Assembly: GCA_026004195.1 (NCBI GenBank)
Contig: BPIQ01000001.1
Location: forward strand, 186,001 to 250,000
From: Candidatus Binatia bacterium
Lineage (GTDB): Bacteria; Desulfobacterota; Binatia; HRBIN30; BPIQ01
Direction of reading: 5' to 3'
Length of the DNA: 64,000 bases
Shown here: in pieces, positions 1 through 7,902 of the stretch
Layout of the letters: each line of letters starts with the position of its first letter
How positions within the stretch are numbered: the stretch's first letter is position 1
The notes under the pieces: model-generated
Databases searched by the model: none
Told to the model about the DNA's origin: nothing
Seen by the model: the letters and a program-made list of their open reading frames with translations, nothing else
Program-made: the position numbers and the translations under genes

Positions 1-183
1 CGTTACGAGTTCATCGAACTTCCGAAGGACGTGTTCTACGTCTCCACGCTGCCCGTGAAGATCTACCCCGAGTACTTCCTCCTCGTGACGGCCGCTTCGC
101 TTTTCATCTGTCTTCTGGCGACGCTCTACCCGGCGAGGCAGGCGGCGCGGCTCCTGCCGGTCGACGTGATCCGGTATGAGTGA
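1..183 (+). CDS. LolC/LolE-type lipoprotein-releasing permease, C-terminal fragment
   Basis: The window opens inside this gene; only the last 60 codons are present. The fragment holds one membrane segment near [16 protein letters not shown] followed by the tail [18 protein letters not shown], which is the typical end of LolC/LolE (FtsX-fold) permeases. These inner-membrane proteins extract lipoproteins and hand them to LolA. Its stop overlaps the start of the LolD ATPase gene by 8 bases, so the two are translationally coupled and form one transporter. Which of LolC or LolE it is cannot be told from the tail. Confidence 0.85.
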   Translation, partial: RYEFIELPKDVFYVSTLPVKIYPEYFLLVTAASLFICLLATLYPARQAARLLPVDVIRYE

Positions 184-841
184 GACTCTGCTCGAAGCGA
201 TCGGGCTCGAGAAGCGTTACGGCGAGAGCGTGGAGGTCTTGCGAGGGCTCGACCTGCGGGTGCGGGAGGGCGAAAAGCTCGCCGTCGTGGGAGCCTCCGG
301 GGTGGGGAAGAGCACGCTGCTCCACATCCTCGGCGGCCTGGACCGCCCCACCCGCGGGCGGGTTCTCTTCCGGGGTCGCGACGTCTTTTCCGGGAGCGAG
401 CGGGAGCTCGCCGCCTTCCGCAACAGCCAGATCGGCTTCGTCTTCCAGTTCCACCACCTCCTGGCCGACTTCACGGCGCTCGAGAACGTCATGATGCCGG
501 CGCTCATCGGGCGCAGGCCGTGGGGGGAGGCTCGCAAGAGGGCCCTCGACGTGCTCCGCCGGGTGGGGCTCGAAGCGCGGCTCGGGCACAAGCCGGGCGA
601 GCTTTCGGGGGGCGAGCAGCAGCGCGTGGCGGTGGCCCGGGCCGTCGTGCTTTCGCCTCCGCTCGTGCTCGCGGACGAGCCCACGGGGAACCTCGACCCC
701 GCGACCGGCGAGCACATCGCGGAGCTTCTTGTGGAGTGGAACGTGCGGTACGGCGTGACGCTCGTCGTCGTGACACACAACGAACGACTGGCCCGGAAAA
801 TGGACCGGGTGCTCCGGCTCGAATCGGGCCGCCTCCACTGA
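176..841 (+). CDS. lolD: LolD lipoprotein-release ABC transporter ATPase
   Basis: This 221-residue ABC ATPase should energise the Lol permease encoded just upstream, releasing lipoproteins from the inner membrane. The Walker A loop GASGVGKST lies at residues 39-47, the signature is LSGGEQQR and the Walker B region reads [10 protein letters not shown]. The length matches the family (about 220-235). The start ATG lies inside the last codons of the permease gene. It belongs to the MacB/FtsE/LolD clade; the neighbouring Lol permease end and bamA favour LolD over FtsE. Confidence 0.93.
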   Translation: MSETLLEAIGLEKRYGESVEVLRGLDLRVREGEKLAVVGASGVGKSTLLHILGGLDRPTRGRVLFRGRDVFSGSERELAAFRNSQIGFVFQFHHLLADFTALENVMMPALIGRRPWGEARKRALDVLRRVGLEARLGHKPGELSGGEQQRVAVARAVVLSPPLVLADEPTGNLDPATGEHIAELLVEWNVRYGVTLVVVTHNERLARKMDRVLRLESGRLH

Positions 842-851
842 GAGCGCGGCT

Positions 852-880
852 TTGCGCGGAAAGGGTCGTTCTGCTAGCCG
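852..880 (+). promoter_or_regulatory. possible internal promoter for bamA
   Basis: TTGCGC at 852-857 is followed after 17 bases by TAGCCG at 875-880, preceded by TGC (872-874). The TGC-TA extended -10 recurs in front of other genes in this window. It sits in the 70-base gap between lolD and bamA, the longest gap in this part of the operon. Weak hexamer match, so tentative. Confidence 0.3.
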
Positions 881-911
881 TCGCCGCACGTCGGGCGGAA
901 GAGGCTCCGGG

Positions 912-3230
912 ATGTCGAAGGGTCGGTGGTCGGTCTGGTTTCTCGTCCTCTGGGTCGGCTGGGCGCTGGCTCTGGAGCCGGTTCGCATCGACGAGGTGCG
1001 GATCGAGGGGAACTCCCGTGTCGAGGAAGAAGCCATCCGTGTGCACCTCGGGGTGGAAGCCGGCTCCGTGCTGGACGAAAAGCTCGTCGACGACGACGTG
1101 CGGGCCATCTACCGCATGGGGTTTTTCGAGGACGTCTCCGCCGAGCTGCTCGACGAGAACGGAAAGAAGGTCCTCGTCTACCGCGTCCGGGAGCGTCCGG
1201 TCGTCCGCGAGATTCGCATCGAAGGAGAAAAGGCCCTCGACCGCGAGGAGCTGGAGGCGGCGCTCAAGGTGCGTCCCAACACGATCCTCGACCCGGTGCA
1301 GGTCCGGAAGGGGATCGAGAACGCGAAAAAAGAGTACGAGAAAAAGGGCTATCTCGACGCCCGGATCGACTACGAGGTCGAGCCGGTGGGACCCGGGCAG
1401 GTCGATCTGGTCTTCCGCGTCGACGAAGGCAAGCGCATCCGGGTGGCCGAGATCGTCTTCGAGGGCGTTCGGGCCATGAAGCCACGCGAGCTTCGCGGGG
1501 TGATGCAGACCAAAAAGAAATGGTTTCTCTCGTTCCTCACCGGTTCGGGCAACCTCGACCGCGAGGTCCTGAAGGCGGACATCGAGAGGCTCACGGCGTT
1601 CTACTACGACCACGGCTTCATCGACGTGAAGATCGACGAGCCCGTGGTGGAGAGGACGAAGGACGGCCTTCGGGTCACGATCAAGATCGACGAAGGCGAG
1701 CGCTACCGGGTGGGGAAGGTGCGGATCGCGGGGGACCTGCTTCCGGAAAACGAGCGCCTCCTGCGCCGGCTCGAGTTGAAAGAGGGGGACACGTTCCGGG
1801 CCAGTCTCCTGCGGAAGGACATCGACTTCCTCACCGAGCGCTACGGGGACCACGGCTACGCGTTCGTCAACGTCACGCCCGAGACTTCGGTGGATCCCGA
1901 GAAAAGGACCGTCGACGTGACCTACGTGGTTCGGCAGGGGCCGGTCGTGTACTTCCGCCGCATCGAGATCACGGGCAACACGAAAACCCGCGACAAGGTG
2001 ATCCGCCGCGAACTCGAGGTGGCGGAACAGCAGCGTTTTTCGGGTCGGGCGCTGCGGCGGAGCCAGGAGCGCGTGCGTCGGCTCGGTTTTTTCCAGGAAG
2101 TGAACTTCACGACCCGCAAGGCGGACGAGAACCAGCTCGACCTGCTCGTCGACGTGAAGGAAGGCCCCACGGGGTCTTTCGCGGCAGGGGCCGGAATCAG
2201 CTCCGGCGAGTCGTTTCTCTTCAACGTCCGGCTCGCGGAGATCAACCTCTTCGGGCGGGGCCAGAGGGTCGTGCTGAACGCCGACTTCGGCTCCATCCGG
2301 CAGAATTTTTCGCTGAGCTTCACCGAGCCCTATCTCTTCGACACTCCGCTCACGGCCGGCGTGGAGGCGTTCCGGTGGCGTCTCGATTTTCTCGACTTCA
2401 CACGCTCGGGTACGGGGGGAGGGTTGCGCTTCCTCTACCCGCTCCCGGCTCTCGGCTACCGCAGTTTTCTCGGTTTTCCGCTCCGCGACACCCGCGTCGG
2501 GCTCGAGTACCGGTTCGAGCAGGCGGAAATCTCGAACGTGAGCGCGGCCGCGGCCACGGTCATCCGGGCCGAGCAGGGAACCGAGCTCACGAGCAGCGTG
2601 ACGCCGAGGCTTTTTCGGGACACGCGGAACCACCCCTTCGACCCGACCGCGGGCTCCATGCAGGACCTTTCGGTCGAGCTCGCCGGTCTCGGGGGAACGA
2701 GCCGCTTCTTCAAGGCCGAAGCCCGGGGCCGCTGGTACTATCCCTTCTACCGCAATCCGGACTGGGGGACGTTCGTGTTCTCGACGGGTCTCACGCTGGC
2801 CTTCGGCCGGTCGTTCGCCGGAAAGAGTCGCGAGCTGCCGCTTTTCGAGCGGTACTTCCCCGGCGGGATCAACTCGGTCCGGGGCTTCGACGTCCGCACG
2901 CTCGGCCCGCGCGTCCCCGTCTTCGACGAACGCGGCCGGCTCGTCGACATCGACCCGATCGGCGGGAGTCAGGAGTTCGTCGGGAACTTCGAGCTGATCT
3001 TTCCCCTCGCGGAGTCCGTGGGGCTCCGGGGGGTGGTCTTTTTCGACGCGGGCGAAGCTTTCCGTGCCACGGAATGGATGGACCCTGCCGACTTGCGACT
3101 CGCCTACGGCGTGGGTATCCGGTGGCTTTCGCCGATCGGGCCGCTACGGTTCGAGGTGGGGTTCCCCATCAACCGACGAGCGGACGATTCGGCGCGGGCG
3201 ATCAACTTCACCTTCGGAGGACCGCCGTGA
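912..3230 (+). CDS. bamA: BamA outer-membrane beta-barrel assembly protein
   Basis: BamA inserts beta-barrel proteins into the outer membrane. The 772-residue product starts with a signal peptide (MSKGRWSVWFLVLWVGWALA). It continues with a POTRA region, repeats starting near VRIDEVRIEGNS and ending with one near FRRIEITGNTKTRDK, and then the C-terminal 16-strand barrel. The loop-6 motif VRGF is at about residues 656-659. The start at 912 is chosen because it leads straight into the signal peptide and is preceded by GAGG about 8 bases upstream; an ATG 60 bases further upstream would add an arginine-rich leader. The protein ends FTFGGPP instead of in an aromatic residue, a slightly unusual beta-signal. 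ompH follows after 19 bases. Confidence 0.95.
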   Translation: MSKGRWSVWFLVLWVGWALALEPVRIDEVRIEGNSRVEEEAIRVHLGVEAGSVLDEKLVDDDVRAIYRMGFFEDVSAELLDENGKKVLVYRVRERPVVREIRIEGEKALDREELEAALKVRPNTILDPVQVRKGIENAKKEYEKKGYLDARIDYEVEPVGPGQVDLVFRVDEGKRIRVAEIVFEGVRAMKPRELRGVMQTKKKWFLSFLTGSGNLDREVLKADIERLTAFYYDHGFIDVKIDEPVVERTKDGLRVTIKIDEGERYRVGKVRIAGDLLPENERLLRRLELKEGDTFRASLLRKDIDFLTERYGDHGYAFVNVTPETSVDPEKRTVDVTYVVRQGPVVYFRRIEITGNTKTRDKVIRRELEVAEQQRFSGRALRRSQERVRRLGFFQEVNFTTRKADENQLDLLVDVKEGPTGSFAAGAGISSGESFLFNVRLAEINLFGRGQRVVLNADFGSIRQNFSLSFTEPYLFDTPLTAGVEAFRWRLDFLDFTRSGTGGGLRFLYPLPALGYRSFLGFPLRDTRVGLEYRFEQAEISNVSAAAATVIRAEQGTELTSSVTPRLFRDTRNHPFDPTAGSMQDLSVELAGLGGTSRFFKAEARGRWYYPFYRNPDWGTFVFSTGLTLAFGRSFAGKSRELPLFERYFPGGINSVRGFDVRTLGPRVPVFDERGRLVDIDPIGGSQEFVGNFELIFPLAESVGLRGVVFFDAGEAFRATEWMDPADLRLAYGVGIRWLSPIGPLRFEVGFPINRRADDSARAINFTFGGPP

Positions 3231-3249
3231 AAAGGGGGCGGAGGGACGT

Positions 3250-3771
3250 ATGAGAACGTGGGCGTCGGCGTTGCTTCTTTTCGCTTCGCTGGGTTTCGCT
3301 TTTGCGGAGCCGGCGAAGATCGGGATCGTGGACTTGCAGAGAGCTCTGAACGAGTCCGAAGCCGGCCGCAAGGCCAAGGAAGAGTTCCGGAGCGAGATGG
3401 AAAAGCTGCGGCGGAGTCTCCAGAAGCAACGCGACGAGGTCGAGAACCTGCGCGAGCGGATCGAGAAGAAGGCCGCCGTCCTCAAGGAGGAGGAGCGGCG
3501 AAAGCTCGAGCGCGACTACCAGAAGCAGGTGCGGGACTTCGAGCGCGCCTACAAGGACTCGCAGGCCGAGCTGCAGGCCAAGGACGCGGAGCTCACCGAA
3601 CAGATCCTCCGCGATCTCCAGGAAGTGATCCGCGAGTTCGGCGAGAAGGAGAACTACCTCCTGATCCTCGAGGCCGGCAGCGGCGGCTTGCTCTACGGCG
3701 CGGACTCGGCCGACATCACCGACCGCATCATCGAACGGTACGACAGCGACTACCGGCGGCGAAAGCGCTGA
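3250..3771 (+). CDS. OmpH/Skp-family periplasmic chaperone
   Basis: Skp/OmpH proteins hold unfolded outer-membrane proteins in the periplasm on their way to BamA. The 173-residue product has a clear signal peptide (MRTWASALLLFASLGFAFA, cleavage before EPAK). The family hallmark GIVDLQRALNESEAGR follows, then a long charged coiled coil (about residues 45-125, rich in E, K and R) that forms the jellyfish-like arms. The start is fixed by the signal peptide. It sits between bamA and fabZ, the standard position, although lpxD, which usually comes next, is missing here. Confidence 0.92.
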   Translation: MRTWASALLLFASLGFAFAEPAKIGIVDLQRALNESEAGRKAKEEFRSEMEKLRRSLQKQRDEVENLRERIEKKAAVLKEEERRKLERDYQKQVRDFERAYKDSQAELQAKDAELTEQILRDLQEVIREFGEKENYLLILEAGSGGLLYGADSADITDRIIERYDSDYRRRKR

Positions 3772-3776
3772 GCGGC

Positions 3777-4232
3777 ATGGCCTCGGGTTTCGACCACAGG
3801 ACCGTCCAGGAACTCCTGCCCCACCGCTACCCGATGCTTCTCGTCGATCGCGTGGTCGATTTCGACGACGGCGCTCGGCTCGTGGGGCTGAAGAACGTCA
3901 CGGCCAACGAGCCCTACTTCGCCGGGCACTTCCCGGGCGAGCCCGTGATGCCCGGCGTCCTTCTCTGCGAGGCGCTCGCGCAGGCGAGCGCGCTTCTCAT
4001 CTACCGTTCTTCCCGCGGGCCCGAGAAAGGTCGCGGGCTCGTGCTGGCCGCCCTCGACGGAGTCCGCTTCCGCCGCCCGGTGTTCCCGGGGGACCGGCTC
4101 CTTCTCGAGGTGCGGCTGCGCGCGCGCCGGCACGGGGTCTGGAAGACCGAGGGCCGAGCCATGGTCGACGGCAAGGTGGTGGCCGAGGCGCTCGTCACGA
4201 TCGTGGAGGTCGCGAGAACCGTGCCGCCATGA
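3777..4232 (+). CDS. fabZ: FabZ 3-hydroxyacyl-ACP dehydratase
   Basis: FabZ dehydrates 3-hydroxyacyl-ACP in fatty acid synthesis and so competes with LpxA for the same acyl-ACP pool. The 151-residue hot-dog-fold protein has LLPHRYPMLLVDRV at the start and the active-site segment NEPYFAGHFPGEPVMPGVL, with the catalytic His in AGHFPG and the Glu in the following helix (LLCEALAQ). The ATG lies 5 bases after the ompH stop. The 3' end overlaps lpxA by ATGA, so translation is coupled. Confidence 0.95.
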   Translation: MASGFDHRTVQELLPHRYPMLLVDRVVDFDDGARLVGLKNVTANEPYFAGHFPGEPVMPGVLLCEALAQASALLIYRSSRGPEKGRGLVLAALDGVRFRRPVFPGDRLLLEVRLRARRHGVWKTEGRAMVDGKVVAEALVTIVEVARTVPP

Positions 4233-5044
4233 GCGAAGACTACCGGATCCACCCGACGGCCGTCGTTTCTCCCCGGGCCGAGCTCGGGCCGGACGTCGTC
4301 GTGGGGCCCTACGCCGTGGTGGGCCCGGGGGTGCGGGTGGGCGCCGGAACCCGCATCGGGGCCCACGCCGTCCTCGAGGGGCGGACGACGCTCGGGCAGA
4401 AGAACCTGGTCTTTCCGTTCGCTTCGCTCGGTGCCGAACCGCAGGACCGCAAGCACCGCGGGGAGCCCACGGAGCTCGAGATCGGAGACGAGAACGTGAT
4501 CCGGGAGTTCGTGACGATCCACGCGGGCACGGTGCACGGCGGTGGCGTCACCCGGGTGGGAAACGGCTGCCTTCTGATGAACTACGCCCACGTGGCCCAC
4601 GACTGCCGGCTGGGGGACGGGGTGGTCGTCGCGAACGGGGCGCAGCTCGGCGGGCACGTCGTCGTCGAGGATCACGCCGTGATCGGGGCGCTCGCGGGCC
4701 TCCACCAGTTCGTGCGCGTGGGGGAATCGGCCATCGTCGGGGCCGGCTCCATGGTGTCGCTCGACGTCCTGCCCTACTGCAACGCGACGGGCGACCGCGC
4801 TTCGCTCCGGGGGCTCAACTTCGTCGGTCTCCGGAGAAGGGGCTTTTCCTCCGAGACGATCGCGACGCTCCAGCGTGCCTACCGCGTTCTTTTCGGGCGC
4901 GGGCTCACCCTGCGGGAGGCGCTCGACGTGCTGCGGCGCGAGTACGCGGGCTGCGAGGCGGTCGTGCGCTGGCTCGTTTTCCTGCAATCGTCCCGTCGCG
5001 GATTCTGCCGCCCCCGCGGACGTCGCGGGTCGGAAGGAGCGTGA
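4229..5044 (+). CDS. lpxA: LpxA UDP-N-acetylglucosamine acyltransferase
   Basis: LpxA starts lipid A synthesis by moving a 3-hydroxyacyl chain from ACP to UDP-GlcNAc. The 271-residue product shows the left-handed beta-helix hexapeptide repeats (HPTAVVSPRAELGPDVVVGP onwards). The catalytic histidine context is NYAHVAHDCRLGD and the C-terminal helical domain includes RGLNFVGLRRRGFS. The length matches the family (about 260-270). It overlaps fabZ by four bases and the lpxI start lies one base after its stop. Three glycine-rich turns early in the protein are as expected for the fold. Confidence 0.95.
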   Translation: MSEDYRIHPTAVVSPRAELGPDVVVGPYAVVGPGVRVGAGTRIGAHAVLEGRTTLGQKNLVFPFASLGAEPQDRKHRGEPTELEIGDENVIREFVTIHAGTVHGGGVTRVGNGCLLMNYAHVAHDCRLGDGVVVANGAQLGGHVVVEDHAVIGALAGLHQFVRVGESAIVGAGSMVSLDVLPYCNATGDRASLRGLNFVGLRRRGFSSETIATLQRAYRVLFGRGLTLREALDVLRREYAGCEAVVRWLVFLQSSRRGFCRPRGRRGSEGA

Positions 5045-5045
5045 G

Positions 5046-5864
5046 ATGCGAGCGATCGGTCTCGTCGCCGGAAACGGGCAGTTCCCGGTGCTCTTCGCAC
5101 GCGCGGCGAGGGCGGCGGGCCTGCGGGTGGTCGCGGCGCTCCACCGCGGGGAGACCGGAGGGGAAGTCCAAGCGCTCGTGGAGGACGCCGCGTGGGTCCG
5201 GGTCGGGGAGGTGGGCGCCGTGATCGAGTTTTTCCGCGGCCACGGCGTCCGTGAAGCGGTCTTCGCCGGCGGCATCGACAAAAAGCGGCTTTTCCGGGAG
5301 TTTCGCCCCGACGAAACGGCTCTCCGGATTCTCGCGGAGCTTCCCCACCGGGGAGACGATGCCGTGCTCCGCGCGGTCGCGGGGGCTTTCGAGCGGGCGG
5401 GCATCCGGATCGTCGACCCGAGGGGCTTTCTCGGGCACTGGCTCGCGCCGTGGGGCGTGCTGACCTCGCGGCGGCCGGCTCCCCGCGAGCGCGGGGACAT
5501 CCGGCTCGGCCGGAGGGTGGCGCGGATGCTCGGGCGGTGGGACGTGGGCCAGACGGTGGTCGTCAAGGACGGGGTCGTCGTCGCCCTCGAAGCGCTCGAG
5601 GGTACGGACGAAGTCGTGCGGCGGGCGTTTCGCCTCGCGGGGCCGGGCTGCGTCGTCGTCAAGACGAGCAAGCCGGGACAGGACCTGCGCTTCGACCTCC
5701 CGGCGCTCGGTCGGGAGACGATCGAAGTGGCACGCGAGGCGGGGGTGTCCGCCGTCGCGGTGGAGGCCGGCCGGACCCTCCTCCTCGATCGCGAAGAGCT
5801 GCTCGAGGCCGCCGAACGGGCCGCGATCGCGCTCGTCGGCTTCGGTTCGAGGGGGCCGGGATGA
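5046..5864 (+). CDS. lpxI: LpxI UDP-2,3-diacylglucosamine diphosphatase
   Basis: LpxI hydrolyses UDP-2,3-diacylglucosamine to lipid X and UMP, the role played by LpxH in enteric bacteria. The 272-residue product fits the DUF1009/LpxI family: it begins AIGLVAGNGQFPVLFARAAR and carries the C-terminal half with QTVVVKDGVVVALEALEGTD and KTSKPGQDLRFDLPALG. It lies between lpxA and lpxB, the usual place for lpxI in alpha- and deltaproteobacterial genomes. The start ATG follows the lpxA stop by one base, and the end overlaps the next gene by ATGA. Confidence 0.92.
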   Translation: MRAIGLVAGNGQFPVLFARAARAAGLRVVAALHRGETGGEVQALVEDAAWVRVGEVGAVIEFFRGHGVREAVFAGGIDKKRLFREFRPDETALRILAELPHRGDDAVLRAVAGAFERAGIRIVDPRGFLGHWLAPWGVLTSRRPAPRERGDIRLGRRVARMLGRWDVGQTVVVKDGVVVALEALEGTDEVVRRAFRLAGPGCVVVKTSKPGQDLRFDLPALGRETIEVAREAGVSAVAVEAGRTLLLDREELLEAAERAAIALVGFGSRGPG

Positions 5865-6784
5865 TCCGGGCGGCCGTGATCGGGGCCGGGTACGTCGGGA
5901 GTTTCCACGCGGAGAAGTACGCCGAGCTTCCCGGCGTGGAACTCGTCGCCGTCGTGGACACGAGCCCGGAGCGTGCACGCCGGCTCGCCGAGCGTCTCGA
6001 GACGCGGGCGGAGACGGAGTTCCGGTCGCTCCTCGGTCGGATCGACTGCGCGAGCGTGGCGACGCCGACGGCGCTGCACTTCCCGATCGCGCGGGAGCTG
6101 CTCGCGGCCGGGGTCGACGTCCTGGTCGAAAAACCGCTCGCGCGTACCGTTCCCGAGGCGCGCGAGCTCGTCGAGCTCGCCCGCCGGGAGCGGAGGATCC
6201 TGCAGGTCGGCCACCTCGAGCGCTTCAACCCCGCCGTGCAGGCCCTTCTCGCCCTGGCCGACTCCCCCCGGTTCGTCGAAAGCCAGAGGCTCGTCCCGTT
6301 CGCGGAGAGGGGCACGGACGTCGACGTCGTGCGCGACCTCATGATCCACGACCTCGACGTCGTGCTGGCCTGCGTGCCCCGGGAGGTCGAGCGGATCGAA
6401 GCCGTCGGCGTGCCGGTGCTGACGGGTTCCGTGGACATCGCCAACGTGAGGCTTCGATTCGCCGGGGGTTCCATCGCGCAGTTGACAGCGAGTCGCGTTT
6501 CTTCGAAACGGGAACGCCGGATCCGGCTTTTCCAGGCCGACACCTACGTTTCGGTGGACTACGACGCGCGCAGTGTCAGGATCGTCCGGCGGCGCAGGAC
6601 CGGGGACGGTTTCGTGATCGAGAGCGAGGAGAGCGGGTTCGGAGAAGCGGACACGCTACGGTCCGAAATCGAGAGCTTCGTCCGGGCGGTTCGGGAGCGG
6701 ACGGAGCCGGTGATCGGCGGGGAGGCCGGGCTCAGAGCGTTGGCCCTGGCGGAGAGGATCAACGCATGCATGGAGACGGCTTGA
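5861..6784 (+). CDS. Gfo/Idh/MocA-family NAD(P)-dependent oxidoreductase
   Basis: This 307-residue protein has an N-terminal Rossmann fold (AVIGAGYVGSFHAEKY), the Gfo/Idh signature VLVEKPLAR near residue 90, the GHLERFNPAV segment and the DLMIHDLDVVLA motif of the catalytic domain. It lies between lpxI and lpxB in the lipid A operon. In Acidithiobacillus the related GnnA oxidises UDP-GlcNAc at C3, so that GnnB can make the diamino sugar for amide-linked lipid A, from a gene pair between lpxA and lpxB. No GnnB-like aminotransferase is present here, so the substrate is undetermined. It overlaps lpxB. Confidence 0.85.
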   Translation: MIRAAVIGAGYVGSFHAEKYAELPGVELVAVVDTSPERARRLAERLETRAETEFRSLLGRIDCASVATPTALHFPIARELLAAGVDVLVEKPLARTVPEARELVELARRERRILQVGHLERFNPAVQALLALADSPRFVESQRLVPFAERGTDVDVVRDLMIHDLDVVLACVPREVERIEAVGVPVLTGSVDIANVRLRFAGGSIAQLTASRVSSKRERRIRLFQADTYVSVDYDARSVRIVRRRRTGDGFVIESEESGFGEADTLRSEIESFVRAVRERTEPVIGGEAGLRALALAERINACMETA

Positions 6785-7902
6785 CCGGCGACGTTCTCGT
6801 GGTGGCCGGGGAAAGCTCGGGAGACCTGCACGCCGGGGCGCTCGTCCGCGAGCTGCGTCGTCTGGCGCCCGGGCTCCGGGTGGTCGCCATGGGCGGTCCC
6901 CGCTTGCGGGAGGCGGGTGCGGAGATTCTGCTCGAGATGGCCGAAGTCCAGACGATGGGGACGACCGAGGCGCTGCGCGCCCTGGGGAGGCTCCGCAACG
7001 CGTATCGGTTTCTCCGCGGGTTCCTCGAGTCGAGACGCCCGCGCCTCGTGATTCTCGTCGACTTCCCCGAGTTCAACCTGCGACTGGCCGCCCGGGCGAA
7101 ACGGGCCGGGGTGCACGTTTTCTACTTCGTGGGGCCGCAGGTCTGGGCCTGGCGCCGCGGGCGTGTGCGCAAGGTGGTGCGGTACGTGGACAGGCTCGCC
7201 GTCGTCTTCCCGTTCGAGCCCTCGTTCTACAACGGGCGGAGGGAGATCGCGACCTTCGTGGGCCATCCCTTGCTCGACCTGGCGAGGCCGACCCGTCCTC
7301 CCGACGCGACGCGGCGACTCTACGGGCTTTCCCCGGGAAAACCGCTGCTCGCGATCCTTCCCGGGAGCCGGGAAGGGGAGATCCGCGCCCACCTCCCGCC
7401 GATGCTCGAAGCGGCGCGAAGGCTCTCCGCGGGCGGGTGGGAGGCCGTGGTGGCGTTCGCGCCCTGGGTGGGCCGCGAGCGCGCGGTGCGGTGGAGCGGC
7501 GGTTGCGCCGCGGCTTGCGGCGACACGTTCGACGTCCTCTGTGCGGCGCAGGGAGCGCTCGTGGCTTCGGGGACGGCCACCCTGGAAGCGGCGCTCGCGA
7601 GGGTGCCCGCGGTCGTCGTCTACCGCGCGAACCTGCTCACCTACGCCCTCGGCCGATTGCTCGTCCGGGTTCCCTATCTCGCGATGCCGAATCTTCTGCT
7701 CGGCCGAGAGCTCTACCCCGAACTCCTGCAGTCCCGGGTCACGGCCGAGAACATGATCCGGGCGCTCGAGGACGTCGTGGCCCGCAGGGCCGAGCTCGAG
7801 GGGGGCTTCGACGAGGTGCGGGGGCGGCTCGGGCGGCCGGGTGCCGCAAGGCGCGCCGCGGAGCTCGCCCTCGATCTTCTGCGTCGTGGAGGGACGGCGT
7901 GA
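6766..7902 (+). CDS. lpxB: LpxB lipid-A-disaccharide synthase
   Basis: LpxB condenses UDP-2,3-diacylglucosamine with lipid X into the lipid A disaccharide. The 378-residue GT19 protein has VVAGESSGDLHAGALVREL at the start, the core LVDFPEFNLRLA and FYFVGPQVWAWRRGRVRK, and the C-terminal donor-binding region LVASGTATLEAAL. ATG at 6766 overlaps the preceding gene by 19 bases. A TTG at 6781 overlapping its stop codon is an alternative start and would remove five residues. msbA follows with a GTGA overlap. Confidence 0.95.
   Translation: MHGDGLTGDVLVVAGESSGDLHAGALVRELRRLAPGLRVVAMGGPRLREAGAEILLEMAEVQTMGTTEALRALGRLRNAYRFLRGFLESRRPRLVILVDFPEFNLRLAARAKRAGVHVFYFVGPQVWAWRRGRVRKVVRYVDRLAVVFPFEPSFYNGRREIATFVGHPLLDLARPTRPPDATRRLYGLSPGKPLLAILPGSREGEIRAHLPPMLEAARRLSAGGWEAVVAFAPWVGRERAVRWSGGCAAACGDTFDVLCAAQGALVASGTATLEAALARVPAVVVYRANLLTYALGRLLVRVPYLAMPNLLLGRELYPELLQSRVTAENMIRALEDVVARRAELEGGFDEVRGRLGRPGAARRAAELALDLLRRGGTA

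Noticed and set aside
504-2633. A long open frame of about 700 codons on the minus strand opposite lolD and bamA
   Set aside because: It mirrors the codon structure of well-recognised plus-strand genes, has low-complexity Arg/Pro/Leu-rich sequence and no recognisable domain. It is a GC-rich shadow frame. The same holds for the very long minus frames at 10277-14134 and 30941-33949.
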